From contig NC_081338.1 of the NCBI RefSeq assembly GCF_022539665.2, positions 5,754,446 through 5,818,445 of the forward strand: a stretch of 64,000 nucleotides of DNA, given 5' to 3'. The position numbers were made by a program, and so were the translations under genes. Below, one piece after another: positions 14,530-29,291 of the stretch. The stretch comes from Daphnia carinata. Its lineage: Eukaryota > Arthropoda > Branchiopoda > Diplostraca > Daphniidae. Within the stretch, counting starts at the first letter, position 1. Every line of letters starts with the position of its first letter. Below the pieces are notes generated by a model. That model did no database searches and was not told where the DNA came from. It saw only the letters and a list, made by a program, of their open reading frames with translations.

Positions 14530-14564
<35 letters not shown>

Positions 14565-15610
14565 TTGCCGTAGTGCTGTTGTTGATGCATGGCTTGTTGG
14601 AGAGCGGCGACAGAGTAGGCCGGATGAACTTGACTGGCCAAATAGCCATTCATCATGGCAGCCGTGGCGGCTGAAGTGGGAATGAAAGCATTTCCACTAG
14701 AGGCAGCAGAAGTCGATTTGGCAACGGCGGCCGCATTCAAGGCGTTGGCGTAGGCGCCGAAATCGAGCGCTGACGGATGAGGCGGACCGTAACCGGCGCT
14801 GGCACCAGCCACAGACGCATGGTGAGGCGAGTACGCAGAATGCGGATAAGGACTCAGCGACGGGTGGTGGTGGCGGTGCTGCTGCTGCTGCTGCTGGTGG
14901 TGCTGCTGCTGCTGGGGGTGCTGCTGCTTCTGGTGGTGGTGGTGGCCGCCGTAAGCCATTCCAGCAGAGGCGGCCATCAGCGATTTGTAACTGTTGGCCA
15001 GCGACATGGCGGCTGCAGCGGCCGACGAAGCAGACGCATCCGACGATCCGTGAGCCAACGCTGCGGCCATCATGAGCTGATGGTGGTGATGTGGCGACGG
15101 ATGATTGCCGCCAGCCAATTGCTGTTGAGATGGGCTGACGAGCAGCAGAGGATTGACGAATGCAGCCGATGCCGTGGCCGCCGCCGGATGATCCACGGCC
15201 GATGGCTGTGAATGGACCGACGATCGATTTTTAGGTGACGTGCTTTTCGATCGGCGATCCGTCGGCGTCAGTCGATTGTTGTTGGCCGAGACGTCAGACG
15301 TCTTTTTGGCCGTGGTGGCTTTGAGCTGCGTCGTGGCTGCGTTGGTGGGCGACGAGGCTGGCCGTTGCTCTTGCTGCTGGACGCCGTTGTTGTTGTTGTT
15401 GGCTTCTGTCGTCGGCACCATCGACCCGACACTGTCCCTCTTGTCGTGCGGCGAACATTCGCTGGCCGATTTCTTGCGTGATTCCACCACCGACGCATTG
15501 CACGTCGTCGTGGTCGTCGTCGTTTTGGTTGCCGTCGTTGGCGTCGGGTCAGCGCCGATTTGGCTGCACGTCTGCGCCAGTAAAGCCAGTGGACTCTTTT
15601 TCGAATCCAT
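13544..15610 (-). CDS. noc/elB: NET-family zinc-finger transcription factor, noc/elbow paralogue 1
   Basis: A 688-residue open frame from ATG 15610 to TAG 13546-13544. It begins with the conserved Sp-like motif SPLALLAQTCSQIGADP (residues ~6-22). The buttonhead-type box CRDPYCTGCP lies near residue 391, and a single atypical C2H2 finger (C-x8-C-x12-H-x3-H, CNWIVADNYCGKRF...HLRTH) near residues 484-513. The family motif YPTPPLSPLSAARYHPY follows the finger. Long poly-Ala, His/Gln and Ser/Asn tracts fill the rest. NET proteins (Nlz, Elbow/Noc, TLP-1) are nuclear regulators, mainly repressors, of appendage, tracheal and eye/ocellar development. ATG 15610 directly follows a splice acceptor (cattttcag). 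The paralogue at 30.8 kb has an intron at exactly this point, so an upstream coding exon ending in a PDYLSPLPTT-like peptide probably exists; I did not find it, and the protein may be about 40 residues longer. No FKPY Groucho-binding motif is visible. Confidence 0.9.
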
Positions 15611-15637
15611 CTGAAAATGCGAACGGCGTTAGCTTTT

Positions 15638-15638
<1 letters not shown>

Positions 15639-15701
<63 letters not shown>
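15639..15701. repeat. (CT)n(GT)n microsatellite
   Basis: A CT run followed by about 50 bp of GT, starting 29 bp upstream of ATG 15610. In the minus-strand gene it would sit in the intron directly preceding the coding exon. Confidence 0.95.
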
Positions 15702-15703
<2 letters not shown>

Positions 15704-16434
15704 CCAAAGGAAGAAAAAAGGAAAAACCGGATCGTTCTGGAAGGCGATTGAACGTCATGTGACGAATCACGCGATTGCATTAGTGCGTGCGACAGCTCAT
15801 TCGGACTATTCTTTTTTTTAGTATTCGTTTTTTTTTTTTTTTTTTTTTTGAAACGGTCAAATTCTAGTTCTTTATACGAAATTCAATGAAAAAAAAAAAA
15901 AAAAAAAAAAGCTGAGCTACGATGTGAGTGATCAAAGGCAAAGATGTGTACCGTATTGGTGGCCGGCGGTGGGTTGAGGTATTCCGCTCTTAAAAAAGGA
16001 TTGCCGTTCGACGATAACATTTCTTTTGTTTTTCTTTTTATTTTTATTTTTTTTTCGACGTTTCAAAACCACTGGAAGCACAAGTTACCAAGGGAGAAAC
16101 GATGGCAGCCTCACCAAGACGAAAAGAACAACAAGACAAGAAAAACGAGACACGTGTCCCCAAACACAACAAGTGAAACAGAGAGAAAATGTCTAAACAC
16201 AATGCAAAACGACCGAAGAGAAATGTCGTACACGTCCGTCTAGGACCGAGCTCCAAAAGCAACTGAAACTCGAATCGACCAGCCATCGTCAGATGTGGGC
16301 CCATTCCTCCCCCCCCCCCCCCACCTTCTTTCTTTCTTTTTTTTTTTTTTCTCTTTTTTCCCTTTACAAAGTTGCTACTGTTTGCGTCCGTGTGGCGGCG
16401 GCGTATAGCCCCGATCGAATCATAATCATAAAAA

Positions 16435-16465
<31 letters not shown>

Positions 16466-17251
16466 TAAAAGAGGAAGAGGGAAAAAGAATAGCCATCTTT
16501 TCACATCCATTTCTTTCTTTCTTCTTTTTTTTTTTTTTTATGGTTATTATTGAAGAGGGACGTCCCCCATGCGCGCTCTTTAGATCTATATTTCTCGACT
16601 AGCAAGATTCGATTGATGACAAGCCGCTGCTGGCCCGCCGCTGTGATTTGCCTTTATACCTACACACACTCTGTCTTTTTTTTGTTTTTTGGTTTTTTTG
16701 TTTTTTTTTCTTTGCCTGGCTGTGCATGTGTGTGTGTGTGTGTCGACGTTTCGCTGGCGGGGCCCCTGTTCTTTGCACGCCAAAACTTGCCTCTCGTTTG
16801 CTCTTGGCCTTGTGTCAGCTGATCATTACGTCCCGAGATGGATGAGCTCCATCTTTCATTTTTCTTTTCTCCCCTTTCTGGCTTATGATGGCCAACGTCC
16901 GCTTCGTTGACCACAATCATTTTTTTTTTTTTTTTTGTCTTTTTTTTCCCTCTCTCTTTTCATTCATTTTTTGATGTGAAGCATTCCGATTCACAACTTT
17001 AAAAAGGCCATTACCAATTTTTCGCCTAATAAATGTTTTCAATTGAAACGTTAAGTAAACGGTTTGCGATAAAGCGAAATGCTAGCGCATAGGAAAAAGG
17101 GCGGTGGTTGTCCAACAGCCAACAATAATGAGCGAACGATACAAGTAGACATGCTGATGGATGAAATAAACAAAACAAAAAGAAAAATGTAGAGAAGCGC
17201 TTCATCATTCATCATGTCCGACCGAGCCGGACAAGCATCTCTTTTCTTTTT

Positions 17252-17283
<32 letters not shown>

Positions 17284-17682
17284 CCAAAACCGAGTGTTGG
17301 GATAAAGGGCTTTGCTGAAATGGATGGACAAAAAAAAAAAAAAAAGAAAGAAAAAGCGGTGGTGGTGGTGGTGGTAGCAATGACGGGAGTCTCGGCAGGG
17401 TGGGGTAACATCATCAACTACGAAAGAACGAAAAAAAAAAGAAAAAGAAAAAGACGGGACACGACCAAATGTCAAAGGCGCCATGACTGATGATGATCAT
17501 GACGATCATTCTTCTTTCTTGCGCTTCCTTACGCTTTTGTCGTTGGCTCTCTTTGGCCGCTCTCTACGCTTTCTCGATAACACGCGTTGCTCTCAAGCCG
17601 TAGCCGTACCACCTACTGCTCCTACCGCCGCCGGTTTGCCAAATTGTAGCCGCACACCCAAAGTACAGACAGACAGACAGAC

Positions 17683-17687
<5 letters not shown>

Positions 17688-17748
<61 letters not shown>
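17688..17748. repeat. (AG)n microsatellite preceded by (ACAG)n
   Basis: About 60 bp of AG repeat directly preceded by several ACAG units (about 17666-17687). Confidence 0.95.
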
Positions 17749-17750
<2 letters not shown>

Positions 17751-18987
17751 GTATGGGTTATAAACCCGTGTACGAGAGAACGGACAAGCAGAGAGCAAGA
17801 GCGGCCCTGAAGCGACAGGGCAACAAGTCTCCAATGATGAATCGGTTTCGCCTCTTGATCGATCGCCTTGTCTTTTTTTTTCCATGTTCTTTCTTTTTGT
17901 TTTGTTTTTTTTTTTTCTTTCTTCTTCTCCTTCTCGATTCGGTTTGGGCGGCACGTCATTCTCGGCTATCTGGCCTGCGCAGCCATTGGGGAAGACGGAC
18001 GAAGAACAACCAAAGAATGTGGCCTGCTGATTGGAATCGACGGCTGCTAGTCGAACGTGACGTTTCTCTTTCACCCAACCAACAGCAGATATACACACAC
18101 ACAAAATGGAGAGCAAGGGTGCTTATCTCCAAGCGTCAGAGGAAACGGGACTCGAAAAAAATCAAAAAAAAAAAAAAAAAAAAAAAAAGGTAAACAGAAG
18201 CAAAAAAAAAAAGAAAAAGAGTCGCCGGCTTCTTTTCAAAACGTGCGACGTCATATCGACACATCCGCCAGAACCACCCCCCCCCCCCCCCTCCTGCCGT
18301 CATCACAAGCCAAAAAAAAAAAAAAAAACAAAAAAAAAAAAAAAAAAACCCTCAAACTTCTTCTATAGGCTCTGGCTGGCGCAAAACGTACACACAAGTA
18401 TACGAGGACTGGCTTTTCTTTTTAAAAGGGGAGGAACAGACTGCTGTCTTTCCGTCGCCACGTCGTTAATGCCCGCCGCAGATGGCCCCCGGTTGCCTGT
18501 TTCTCTCTTTCAGCGCCAATGGCCTCCGCCACCGCCGCCGCCACCGACGACCAAAGAAACCCATAAATTTAGATTTTTTTTTTTTTTTTTTTTTTTTTTA
18601 TTTAGAGGCTATATAGTACGTGTGTGTGTGTGTGTGTGTGCAGATATATATATATATACATATAAATATATAAATAGAAAGACGTCCTTGTTCGATTGCA
18701 AACAACTACCAACGTTTCCTTTTGAATCTAGCGCATTGGATTTCGGCTAGTCGGCAAACTGTTTGAAAAAAAAAAAGAAAAAAAAAAAAAGAAAAAAAAA
18801 AAAAAAAAAAACAATTGCCAAATGGAGAGGAGAAATGACGCGGGACTGATTGGCTGCTGTCGACATTGTCAGACACCAAATGGGTCTGTCCCGTCCGCTT
18901 GCCTGTCAAGACGTTTTTCCTTCTTTACATTTCGGCTCCATCGTCTTTTCTACGAAGAGAAAAAGAGGCGAAAGGCAGTCGGCCAAA

Positions 18988-19019
<32 letters not shown>

Positions 19020-19632
19020 AAAATGAAAAACGACTAAGCAAACGAGACTTGTTGTTATTGTTGTTGCACTACAAACTCATCCGTCATCTTCACGTCAGCA
19101 AAAATAAAGCCGAGCGTGTAGAGAACAGGGGAGAAAAACGAACGAGAAATGTGAAGGATAGAGGCGATGATGCAGCAAAGCGTCGTCGTCGTCGTCGTCG
19201 TCGTCATCATCAACATCCACTTGTCTCCCACTCACCAACAACATGCACTCCACTCGTCGTCGTTTGGTGGACGACTCTTGGCAGTCCATCAAGAGGCGGA
19301 CAATAGTCAAAAAAGAGGTGCAACACAAACGCAATCGTTTACAAGTGCAGCGAAAGAAAAGTCAAAAGAAAAATTGGCTTTTGATGGACGTGCAACTGAC
19401 CACGGCCACAACAACAAAGTGTAGTAGGCTAGTCATTTCTCTGGCCTGGTTCTCCAATAGCCAAATAGCCAACCAAAAGCGGAATGATTTCTGTGTGTGT
19501 GTTTGGCAATAGTTTTGCCGCCAACACAATCCATCTTGTCCATTTGTGCCACGTCCATTTCCTCTAGACAAGTCATACATCATCGAGGTTCGTTCTTGTT
19601 GCCCGGGTTCTCTCTCTCTCTCTCTCTCTCGT

Positions 19633-19765
<133 letters not shown>

Positions 19766-21212
19766 AAAAGAGACACGATGGCAAAGAGTAGTTCGTCCAA
19801 CTCTCTCTCTCTATATATATAAACAACAACTGGCCGTCCCATCCACGCACACAACTTGATGGATCGCCTGTCTCTTCTATCTCTTTCTTCTTCTTCTTCT
19901 TCTTCTTCTTCTTTTTTATGGGGGGGGGGGGGGGATGACAAGTCGTTCCACTACTACACCACCTCGCTGCTTGTGGGGCAAAAAGGAACATAATTTTTTT
20001 TTTTTTCTATAAACAAGGCCCTTTTTGGCCGGTCTTTTCAGGAAAAAAGAAAAAAAGAAAAAAAGAAAAAAAGAAAAAAAGAAAGAAAAAAAAAAAAAAA
20101 ATGTCCGTTTCTCATTGCAAGAGTTGAAGAAAATGGGTGCGCGCGTTGGCCGTCGTTTGTCATGTTCACGTTAGGGCGATAGCAGTGGAAAGGGGCCATC
20201 AAGGTTAATGACTAGCTTGGACCTGACACACTCTGTTATTAAGCCGTCGTCGATTTCCACCTCCCTTTTTTTTTTTTTCTTCTTCTTCTTCTTCTTCTTG
20301 GCTTTTTTTTTTTTTTTCGTTTAAATCATTCGTCTTCTCTGCGAGCTTCGTACCGAATAGAGAGAGTCAGCCATTGGAGGGGTGTCGATAAATCATGCCA
20401 CCGCTGACAGCTTAATGTGTTGCCTTTCGGCCATTTCTTTTCGGCCCGACCCTTTTTCCCCCCTCAATTTTTTTTTTAAATTTCTTTTCCTTTTCAAAAA
20501 ATTTCTTTTTTTTTTGTTGTTGACTGGAAAGGGAAGAGTGGGAGGAGGAAATCACGCCAATAATCATCACCAATCATGCGCGATGATGGATTGAAAATCA
20601 AGAAATCACCTCAATTTTGTTGATTTCTTTGGAAATGTGGAAGAAAGAAGGAAAGAAACGGTTCCCTCTTTTTGCCCAAACGTCTCACAAGACGAATCGA
20701 CCTTTTTTTTTTTTTTTTTTTTTGTTTGTTTCTTATTTACATTTATCCACGACTCGTACAGACTTGACGCAGACGAATGAGTCTCAACTGACAACACAAC
20801 AAAATCCGGTTCGATACATTTTTTTGTTTTGTTTTGTTTTTTCGTTTTTGTTTTAATTTAAGGCTGAGACATGAATTCAGGTCGGAGCTGCTACGATAAA
20901 TGAATTAGAAAAAGAATGGGATTTTCTTCTCATTCGAGTAATCAAAATGACACAAACAATTGGGCAGAAATTGGCCACTGTACGAAGCAAAAAGCCAAAA
21001 AGAAATGGCGTTGCAGCCGGGCAAGGGGCGGCTTCAAAGACACACACTACGAATTTGGTAGATGGACCGAGTGATGGATGGTGATGGAGAATTCCGTGAC
21101 TCAATGGCAAGAAAAAGTCACGGCGCCCTTTCCTATAGAACAACAACAACAACAACAACAACAGCAAGAAGAATAAAAAAAAAAAAACAACACACACCAA
21201 GACTCATCCATC

Positions 21213-21248
<36 letters not shown>

Positions 21249-21328
21249 GTGACTGTCTGTTTCATCATTGGCCGAGGAAGAAAGAAAACGCGGCGAGGTT
21301 CGTCACATGACAGCCAGAAACAAAAACG

Positions 21329-21365
<37 letters not shown>

Positions 21366-23867
21366 GGGAAAAAGAAAAAAGTAGAAGGCAAAGAAGATGG
21401 ATGGACGCGATGGAAATGAGAAGACAGCGAGAGGAGGCCGCCGTCATCAGACTTGTTCTCCCTTCTTCTTCTTCTTCTTCTTCTTTTCTTCTCTATGCAC
21501 GATGGATATCTGGCCGGATAGAGACAGACACCATCGATCCATCTCTCCTCGTCAGCTGCTCCTTGTGTATTGTTTTCTTTTTTTTTTCTTTTTCCAACTC
21601 TCTTTTCAAAAGAGAGTCTCTCGCTTTTCTACAGTCCAGTAGCCAAAAGGGAGCAAAAATCTGTCCCGTCCTCAAATCAATGAAAAACAAAAGAAAATAT
21701 CCTTTCGGGACGATACACGTCGTGAATGCATAATGGCCTTGGTCATTGCCGTCGTTATCCGAAAAGACAACATTCAAATCAAGTCGAAACGATGAACGCA
21801 TTCCCTCGTTCCTTTTCTTTCTTTTTGATGTGTGTGTGTCGATCGACCGACAATGGAAAAGACATTGATTCACAGCTGTTTGCTCTACATGGACATGCCT
21901 GTCGCTCATTGCCGGCCATCATGAATTTCTTTTTTTTTTTTTTTTTTTTAAAAAAAACAAAATCTTGCCAATTATCTTTTTAATCCAGTTTCTTTTTCAT
22001 TTAAAACAAAACAAAAGTGTGACGAGACTTGCTCAAACGAGTCATTGTTCATTGCATCATTCTCCTATCAAAAATGCATCTCTTGTTCCACAATAGGTTG
22101 AGCGTTTGGAGCGTGTTGTCCTGTACAACAAACCTAACCGGTCCTTCACTATACAGCCTGTCTTGTTCCAAAGACCACCACCCCTCCCAAAAAAAAAAAA
22201 AAAATAATCAACCAAATAAAAGTAGATGGCGCAAGTGAAGGAGCAGCACACGCGATGAGATAATAATGGAAAAAAAAGCCGTGACAAAGATGGATGTTGA
22301 ACTTGCGCGTTCAACAGCCACAGCGACTGATAAATGAGCTCATCATAAAAACGACTTGTGGTGCGCCGCGCTCTACTCGACGTTTTTGCGGATCAATAAA
22401 AAAAAACAAAAAAAAAAAAAAAAGAAATAAAGAAATAAAATATGCGAGCTACAAAAAGTTGACAAGAAAAGGGTCAAAACGAGCGATTTTGTTTCAAAAT
22501 AAAATAAAATAAAAGAAGAAGACGGGAGGAAATTCGTGACTTTGGTGCGCGTCAAGATGAAGATGAATAGCCTAGCTGACGTCTCATATACCTATTTATA
22601 ATACAATATATTAGACGTGAAAAGAGCAAAAGCCTCATCCGTCTTGGCCCTTCTTTTTTTTTTTTTTTCAGTTGTCACTTTTCTTGTTTCTTTCTTTACA
22701 TCATCCCAGTCGTCGTCCCCCTCACCCCCCCCCACACGTAGACGCCTTGGATTTTTTTTTTTTCTCGAAAGAAAACAATGGCCATCCATCAAAAAGGCAA
22801 AAAAAAAAAGGCAAAAAAAAAAAGAAAAAAGAAAAAAGGAAGGAAACCACAACTGGCAAATAAATCAGCTACAAAAAAATGAGCTCGTCAATGACCGCAC
22901 CTTTCATCGTTTTGCAGCGGCCACCTAAAGCCGCGTGACGATAGCATTTCACGATCGGACCAACGCCAAATGTCGAAGGAAAAGAAATGAAACTGCGACA
23001 CCATCGAGCATCCGTCTTTCATAAATCAGGTCTGCTGCTCCTGTTGAGTAACAAGCCTCTCAGCTGACTCTACTTGATCAATGTCACTCCTCTTCTTTCT
23101 CTCTCTCTCTCTCTTCTCTAGTCAAACTGGTTGTGTGCAAGAAGCGCCGCTTGTCGTCATCTACGTTCAGAAAAAAAAAAAAAAAAAAAAAAAGGAAAAA
23201 AAAAAACGTTCTTGTGTATGTCGGCACTTGGGCGCTCCTTATCTCCTCCTCCCTCTACGCTTGTGTGTAAGATCAACATCTGCCGTCGCGGCTCCTTGGC
23301 ATTTCCCCCCCCCCCCCTCATTCCCCCTACGGCTTGGGTCCTCCTCCGTGAAAGAGTCACGTCCCGCCGTCCTATGCCAAACAAAAAGAAAAAAAAAAAA
23401 AAAAAAAAAAGAGAAGAAGAGATAGGAGCCAATATGAGGAGGATGTTAGGGGGGAGGTAGAAGAGGAGGACGTTGATGATGATGGCGATGGATGATGGAC
23501 GTCATGGAAAGCGACAGCTCCTCTCCACATCCATGACCTCCTGTCTTCCTACAAGTCGTGTTTGTATATAGCTGCCTGTCTCTTCTTCTTCTGCTTCTGC
23601 TTCTTCTTCTTCTACTTCTTCTTCTTCTTCTTCTTCTTTTAAAAGGAAACGAAAAGAGGAGCGGCTATTGGCTTGCCTTGTCTTGTTGACTGAAGGATAG
23701 ACACACACACACACACACACACACACACGACGAGCAAAGCCAAAGATATAAGGAGAAGAAGGGAGAACTGGTAGCTGTCAGCTGTTTATCAACGACGACG
23801 ACGACATCGTTCATTGTCTGCTTGACTGGGCTCGGCGTGCGTGTCTGGCGTACGAGAGGGGGAAAGG

Positions 23868-23899
<32 letters not shown>

Positions 23900-24065
23900 A
23901 GGTGACAGCTCTCCCCCACTCCACCCAAACTCCCCTTCTCTTCATGACACGCTCAATTACCACACAGCGGCACACACAATCACGTGACGTGGACTGAAAA
24001 TATTTTCCTTTTTTAAACACAAACAAAAAAAAAAAAAAAAAAAAAAATAGAAGAGGAGGCGGAGA

Positions 24066-24102
<37 letters not shown>

Positions 24103-25701
24103 GGTGGGGGAAAAAGAGAATTGCCAATCACGTGAATGAAAATCTATGACAAATAATGTCATTTGAGGGTTGGCTCTGATCACCTGTCAAAATGGCATTG
24201 AAGACGTTGACGAGCTGCCGCCCTGTCACTTTCATTGTCCGACGATGTCAATCCATTCGAGTTGACAGGCACACGGCCAAAATCCCCCCCCCCCCTCCCC
24301 CCCAAAAAAAGTGAAAACATTTTCTTTTTTTTTTTTGATCCCTTCGTTTTTGATGTCGACTTTTGAACGGGCGCATTTATTACAGTGTACACCAATTTCT
24401 AATCATAACTTGAAAAAGGCAAAAATGGATACAGTCTGTGATTACAATGATTATATAGACCGCACCTACTCTAACTTTTCAGTCTCTAGACGCAACACAA
24501 TTTATTGTCTTTATTGCCATGGAAAAATATCATTTCGTCTTTTGTTTTTCTTTTATTTTATTGCACTTGTATTTAGTTTTTTTTTTTTGGAAATATTTTT
24601 TTTTATGAGCAATTTCCTAGACGTTTATTGACGATTCCAGTTCGAAAAAAGAAAAAAAAAAAAAAAGGAGAGAAGGAAGACACGAAATGATTCCGGTGAC
24701 GATTTCCGACAATGAAAATCTTTTTTTTTTTTTTTCTTTTTTTTCATGGCCATTGGCGGACAGATTGGAAGGAAACGAGAACGTCGGCGTGTGGACTAAC
24801 AATTTGCAGCGCATTCAAGCAGATAAAAACGATTTCAACAATGTCGTCTCTATACTTAGTCGCCATTTTCACAAGACTTGAAATAATGGCACGGTACAAC
24901 ACGTCATCTCCTACCGCACATCCACCAACGTTTTTCAAAATTTAAAAATTTAAAAAAAAAAAAAGGCGTCTCGCGCGCGCATCCCACGAAAAAAAAAAAA
25001 AAAAAAAACACATTTACGATGGCGATAAGGAGCTGCTGACGACGGTGGCGCAAAACGATGATGAAACGGTCGTAATGATGGGCCACCTTTTTTTTTTAAG
25101 AAAAAAAAAAAGAAGAAAAAAAAGCAAAAAACGACGCCCAAGTGTTTTGAAAGAGATTTTTAATCAAACAGGAGCAACGCCATTTGATAGAGGGCGGTTC
25201 CATTTTGAGAGAGAGAAAGAGAGAGAGAAAGAGAGAGAAAAAGAGAGAGAGCGACATCTTGTCGACGGTGGAAACAAAATGAGAAGGAGAGTCGAAAAAA
25301 GTTAATAACAGAGTTTGGAGAATCGTCTAGTGCGGCAACAGTAAGAGGTGGATGTGGCAAGCGAGGCGGCGCCACCGACGGACTTTGTTCTTACGCGTCT
25401 GTTGTGCCACGTCAATGAAAAGGGACAAAGCATTGGCCTATACGACAGGTGACAGTTGTCAGACGGCTGTTGAAGAATAGACCAGAAAAAAACCAAAGGG
25501 ACCAGGGGTCCATTATCAAACCAAACGGCTGAATGTGTTTTGCTAGGCAGAAAGAAGCTGTCAGATTCAGGCGTCATCGCAGCCCGTCCTTTTTCCCCAT
25601 ACGTTGCATTCGGCCCGAAAATGGGACCAACAGCTTATTTTGACGTGCTCCTACTTTCGTGACTCCTACCCGGCTCCTCTTTTGCCTTATCTACTCGGCT
25701 C

Positions 25702-25746
<45 letters not shown>

Positions 25747-28700
25747 TGAAAAAGACACGCGGGAAAGAAGAGGGAGGACACGAGAGGAAATCAAATCTAG
25801 ACACACACACACAATTGACATGTTGAAAGCTTCTGCCGGAAATCCCTCATCCACCCACCCGAACTGACGATGACACGTCGGTTAGTTCTCTCTAAAGCGC
25901 GGCATTATTTTCGTGACGAAACAGACGTAGGCAAAACATCCGACGCAGAGTTGGGTCGTAAAAACAAAAAAAAAAAAAACAAAAAAAAAAAAAGGAGCAA
26001 AAATGTGCCGTGTTTGGTGGCCATTTTAAGAGGACTAGAAAAAAAAAAAGCCCTCCCGCAATGAATTACGACGACGGGTACAGAGAGAAAACGATGGTTT
26101 ATCATTCCTCGTTGAATACTAACCCACCACCGCCAGTCTTATGTGTGTGTGCCCCTGTCGAGCTGTTAAGCTGCCCACATCTATTACTATTATTTATACA
26201 CACAACTTTTCTTTCGAAAATAGAAGGGGAAAATGCAGAGAAACGACCCATGTTACTGGTAGCAAGTTTTTCTTTTCATGGGGGTAACATACTATATAGT
26301 TGACTAGATGTTTATGTTACGTGCGTGTAAATGGGCTGTTGTCGGCTGCTTGCCGCCGCTCACAGCACTCGCCTTTTTTCTTCCGCTCACCACATGATTT
26401 ACGCTTTTTTTCTTTTTCTTTTTCTTTTTTTCTTTTTTTTTTCTCTTTTGAAGGCCCTTTTCTTTCAAATCAGCCCCCTTTTTTTTTTTTTTTTTTTTTT
26501 TGAATGCGTCCTTTCGGACTATTTCTACAAGTCACGTTTCAAAAGACGATACATTGTTATTGATACATAACTGGCCAACATCGGCATCAATCAAACGAGA
26601 TCAAACACACCGTCAGTGTTGTTGGCGGCCTCTTTTTTTTCGAATTTGGATTTTAAAAAAAAAAAAAAAAAAAAAATGCCTCCCTCGTGCGTCGCGGTTG
26701 CATCCCCAATTCGATTGATGTCTTATTGGTACTCCTCCTCCCTCCCTACTCCAGAATTAAGTGCAAAGGGCGTGGTTACAACCAACAATTTCATTTCTCA
26801 AAAAAAAAAAAAACGTGTTGGTACAAAGAAAAAAAAAAAGGGGGGGGGGGGGGGGGGGGCACAGTCAACGTCCTGTTTTGGTGATGGGCTCGTCGGCAGA
26901 CACTTTGCGGCTAATGGGCCAACAGCAAAACACATACGCACATACACAGAAAGAAGGTCTACTTGATGGGCTAAACGCCGCCATGTATACAACATCGTTT
27001 CAACTGCTGCTGCTGCTGCTGGTGCCCGTCACACACATCAACTTGGTCGTGTGTGTGTCTGTGTGTGTGTGTGTCTGTGTGTGTGTGTGGAGGGTGAGAT
27101 GGGAGTCAAAGCAGAAGTGGATAGACGTGCCGGCTTTTTTTTTTTTTTCAGAGTCCATGTCTTTCTCTAATGGTTGCAACTGTCTCGGTACACAAATCTA
27201 TTGGCCTCCCCTCCACCTACCCCGTGGATAAGGAAAAAAAGAAAAAAAAAGTCGCAAAAATATGAACGGCGGCGTCGACTATCACAAGCTGATGGCAAAA
27301 ACCTATTGGGTGCTATAAATCTTCCGTTTTTCTTGAGATTTGGACGACTTTTTTGTTGTTTTTTTTTGTTTTGTTTTTTTTGAAGAGGAGATCCATTTAT
27401 TTCGGTTCGTTTTACGATTATTGCTCCTTCGTCTTGGCTTTTTTTTTTTTTTTCTGTGAATCGTATTAGAGAGACGTCGGTGATGGCTCGCACACACTCG
27501 TGTGGCTAAAAAGGGCGCCACATTCAACTAGCACCAACGTGTCATCGTCATATTGTCCTGTCGCCATTTGATTCACAGCCACTCGACCGGCCAAAAAATT
27601 CGAGCACCATTTCTTTTATGGCACGTCTCCTCAGGCCGAAAAAGTTTGTGTGTGCGTACATATCAGCGACATGTCGGACGAGTTGTAATAAATCAGTCGG
27701 CCTTTTTTTTTTGTTGTCCCCCCCCCCCCTATTCTAAGCGTCAATGCGTTTCCACGTAGGCCAGTCATTTTCGGGTGAGTAGTCTCAATAATGACGAAAC
27801 ATCGCTAATCGGTTTGGTTGCGACGAGTCTTTCGAAGCCGGAGAGACGGATGTGTTTTGGTGGACAACTACCCCCCCCCCCCCCCCCCCGGACGTGGACG
27901 GGAAAAAAGGTTCAATTTCGTGCGTCCATCCATCATCGAGACGTTGCACACAACGAAAGACGAAGAATAATAATAAAAAGAAGTACATTCACGTCAGAAG
28001 ATGGATGGCCGCTATAGACAACATCCGCCACCGTAAAATAAAATAAAATAAAAACCCCTGAAATGATGAATCCTTTTCCCATTGCAAATGGCCAAAGTAG
28101 GGCATAGAAGAAAGAAAGAAAAAAAAAAAATAAATAAAATGCGGCATTCCTTTTGCATCAGAAAAAAAAAAAAATGCCTAATAGAGTAATAGAACGTCTA
28201 GCGCGCAAAATGACTGGGCACCAGCTCAGCGGGAGAATCGAACAAGACAAAAGACTGGAGGAAAGAAAAAAAAAAAAAATGGCTAAAGATAAATCATTTG
28301 GCCATTTTTCTTTCCAGTTGATGTTTCAGCGACATGGCTCGCATCAAATAAATAACTACTTTTTCCAAAGAACTGGCGGTGACTGTGAGAAAAAGAAGAA
28401 GAAATCCATAATTTCCGTTTGGAAAACAAACGACGAGTTGTTGAATGGGCTGCCCGTCGTTTTGTTGACTAGCTCCTTTTTTTTTCTTTTTTTCTTTTTC
28501 TCTCTCTCTCTCTTTCCCGTCGTGAATCAAATTTGTTACACGGCTCTACTCGGAAAAAAAAAAAAAAAAAAGAGAAAGTTTTCTTTCGAAACATTTGCAT
28601 ACACCAGGAAACATATATTTCTTTTTAAGAATTAAAAAAAAAAAAAAAGGGGGGGGGGGAGGGTGCAATCAGCAGTGAAACCCCCCCCATCCGGCCTCGC

Positions 28701-29257
28701 TGTTCAATAGATGGTGGGGCAGAACGAATAAAATTTACGAAAAGACGATTCAAGAGTCATAAATTGAAGCCAGTCCCCAGCATCCCCTTGGTGGGCTTGA
28801 TGGGCCCAGTCGGCTGCCTTTCAAGACCCGCCACAACGGCGCTTCACCTTTTTTTTTTTTTTTTTTTTTTTTCTTGAACCGTTATCCCTTTCATTTTCAT
28901 TTGATTTCATTATTTACGAGATCATTTCGCCCTCCTCCCACTTATTTTTTTGTTTCTCGTCCACCAAAACTGCGGAATGTTTAAAACCCCGAAAAAGAAA
29001 TAAGGAAAAAAAAAAAAAAAAAGAAAAGAAAAGATAAGGCATAAATCACCACACCCCTCTGCGTTGCAATCGGCTGACGATATAGAGACGCAAGACGGGC
29101 AGCGGGCAGAACAAAACGCCGGGCTAAAGTGGGGGCAATAAACGCGGCGACAAGGCGGCCGTTCCCTCTCCTTTTGATGCTCTTTTCTTTTTATTCCGCC
29201 GCCCGTCCATCCTTTCGCATGTGATTTGTGTATAATGTACCGACAAGCGCTTATATA

Positions 29258-29291
<34 letters not shown>

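Noticed and set aside
17483-18193. 236-codon frame with Arg-Glu repeats
   Set aside because: It runs through an AG microsatellite and poly(A/T); composition is dictated by simple repeats.
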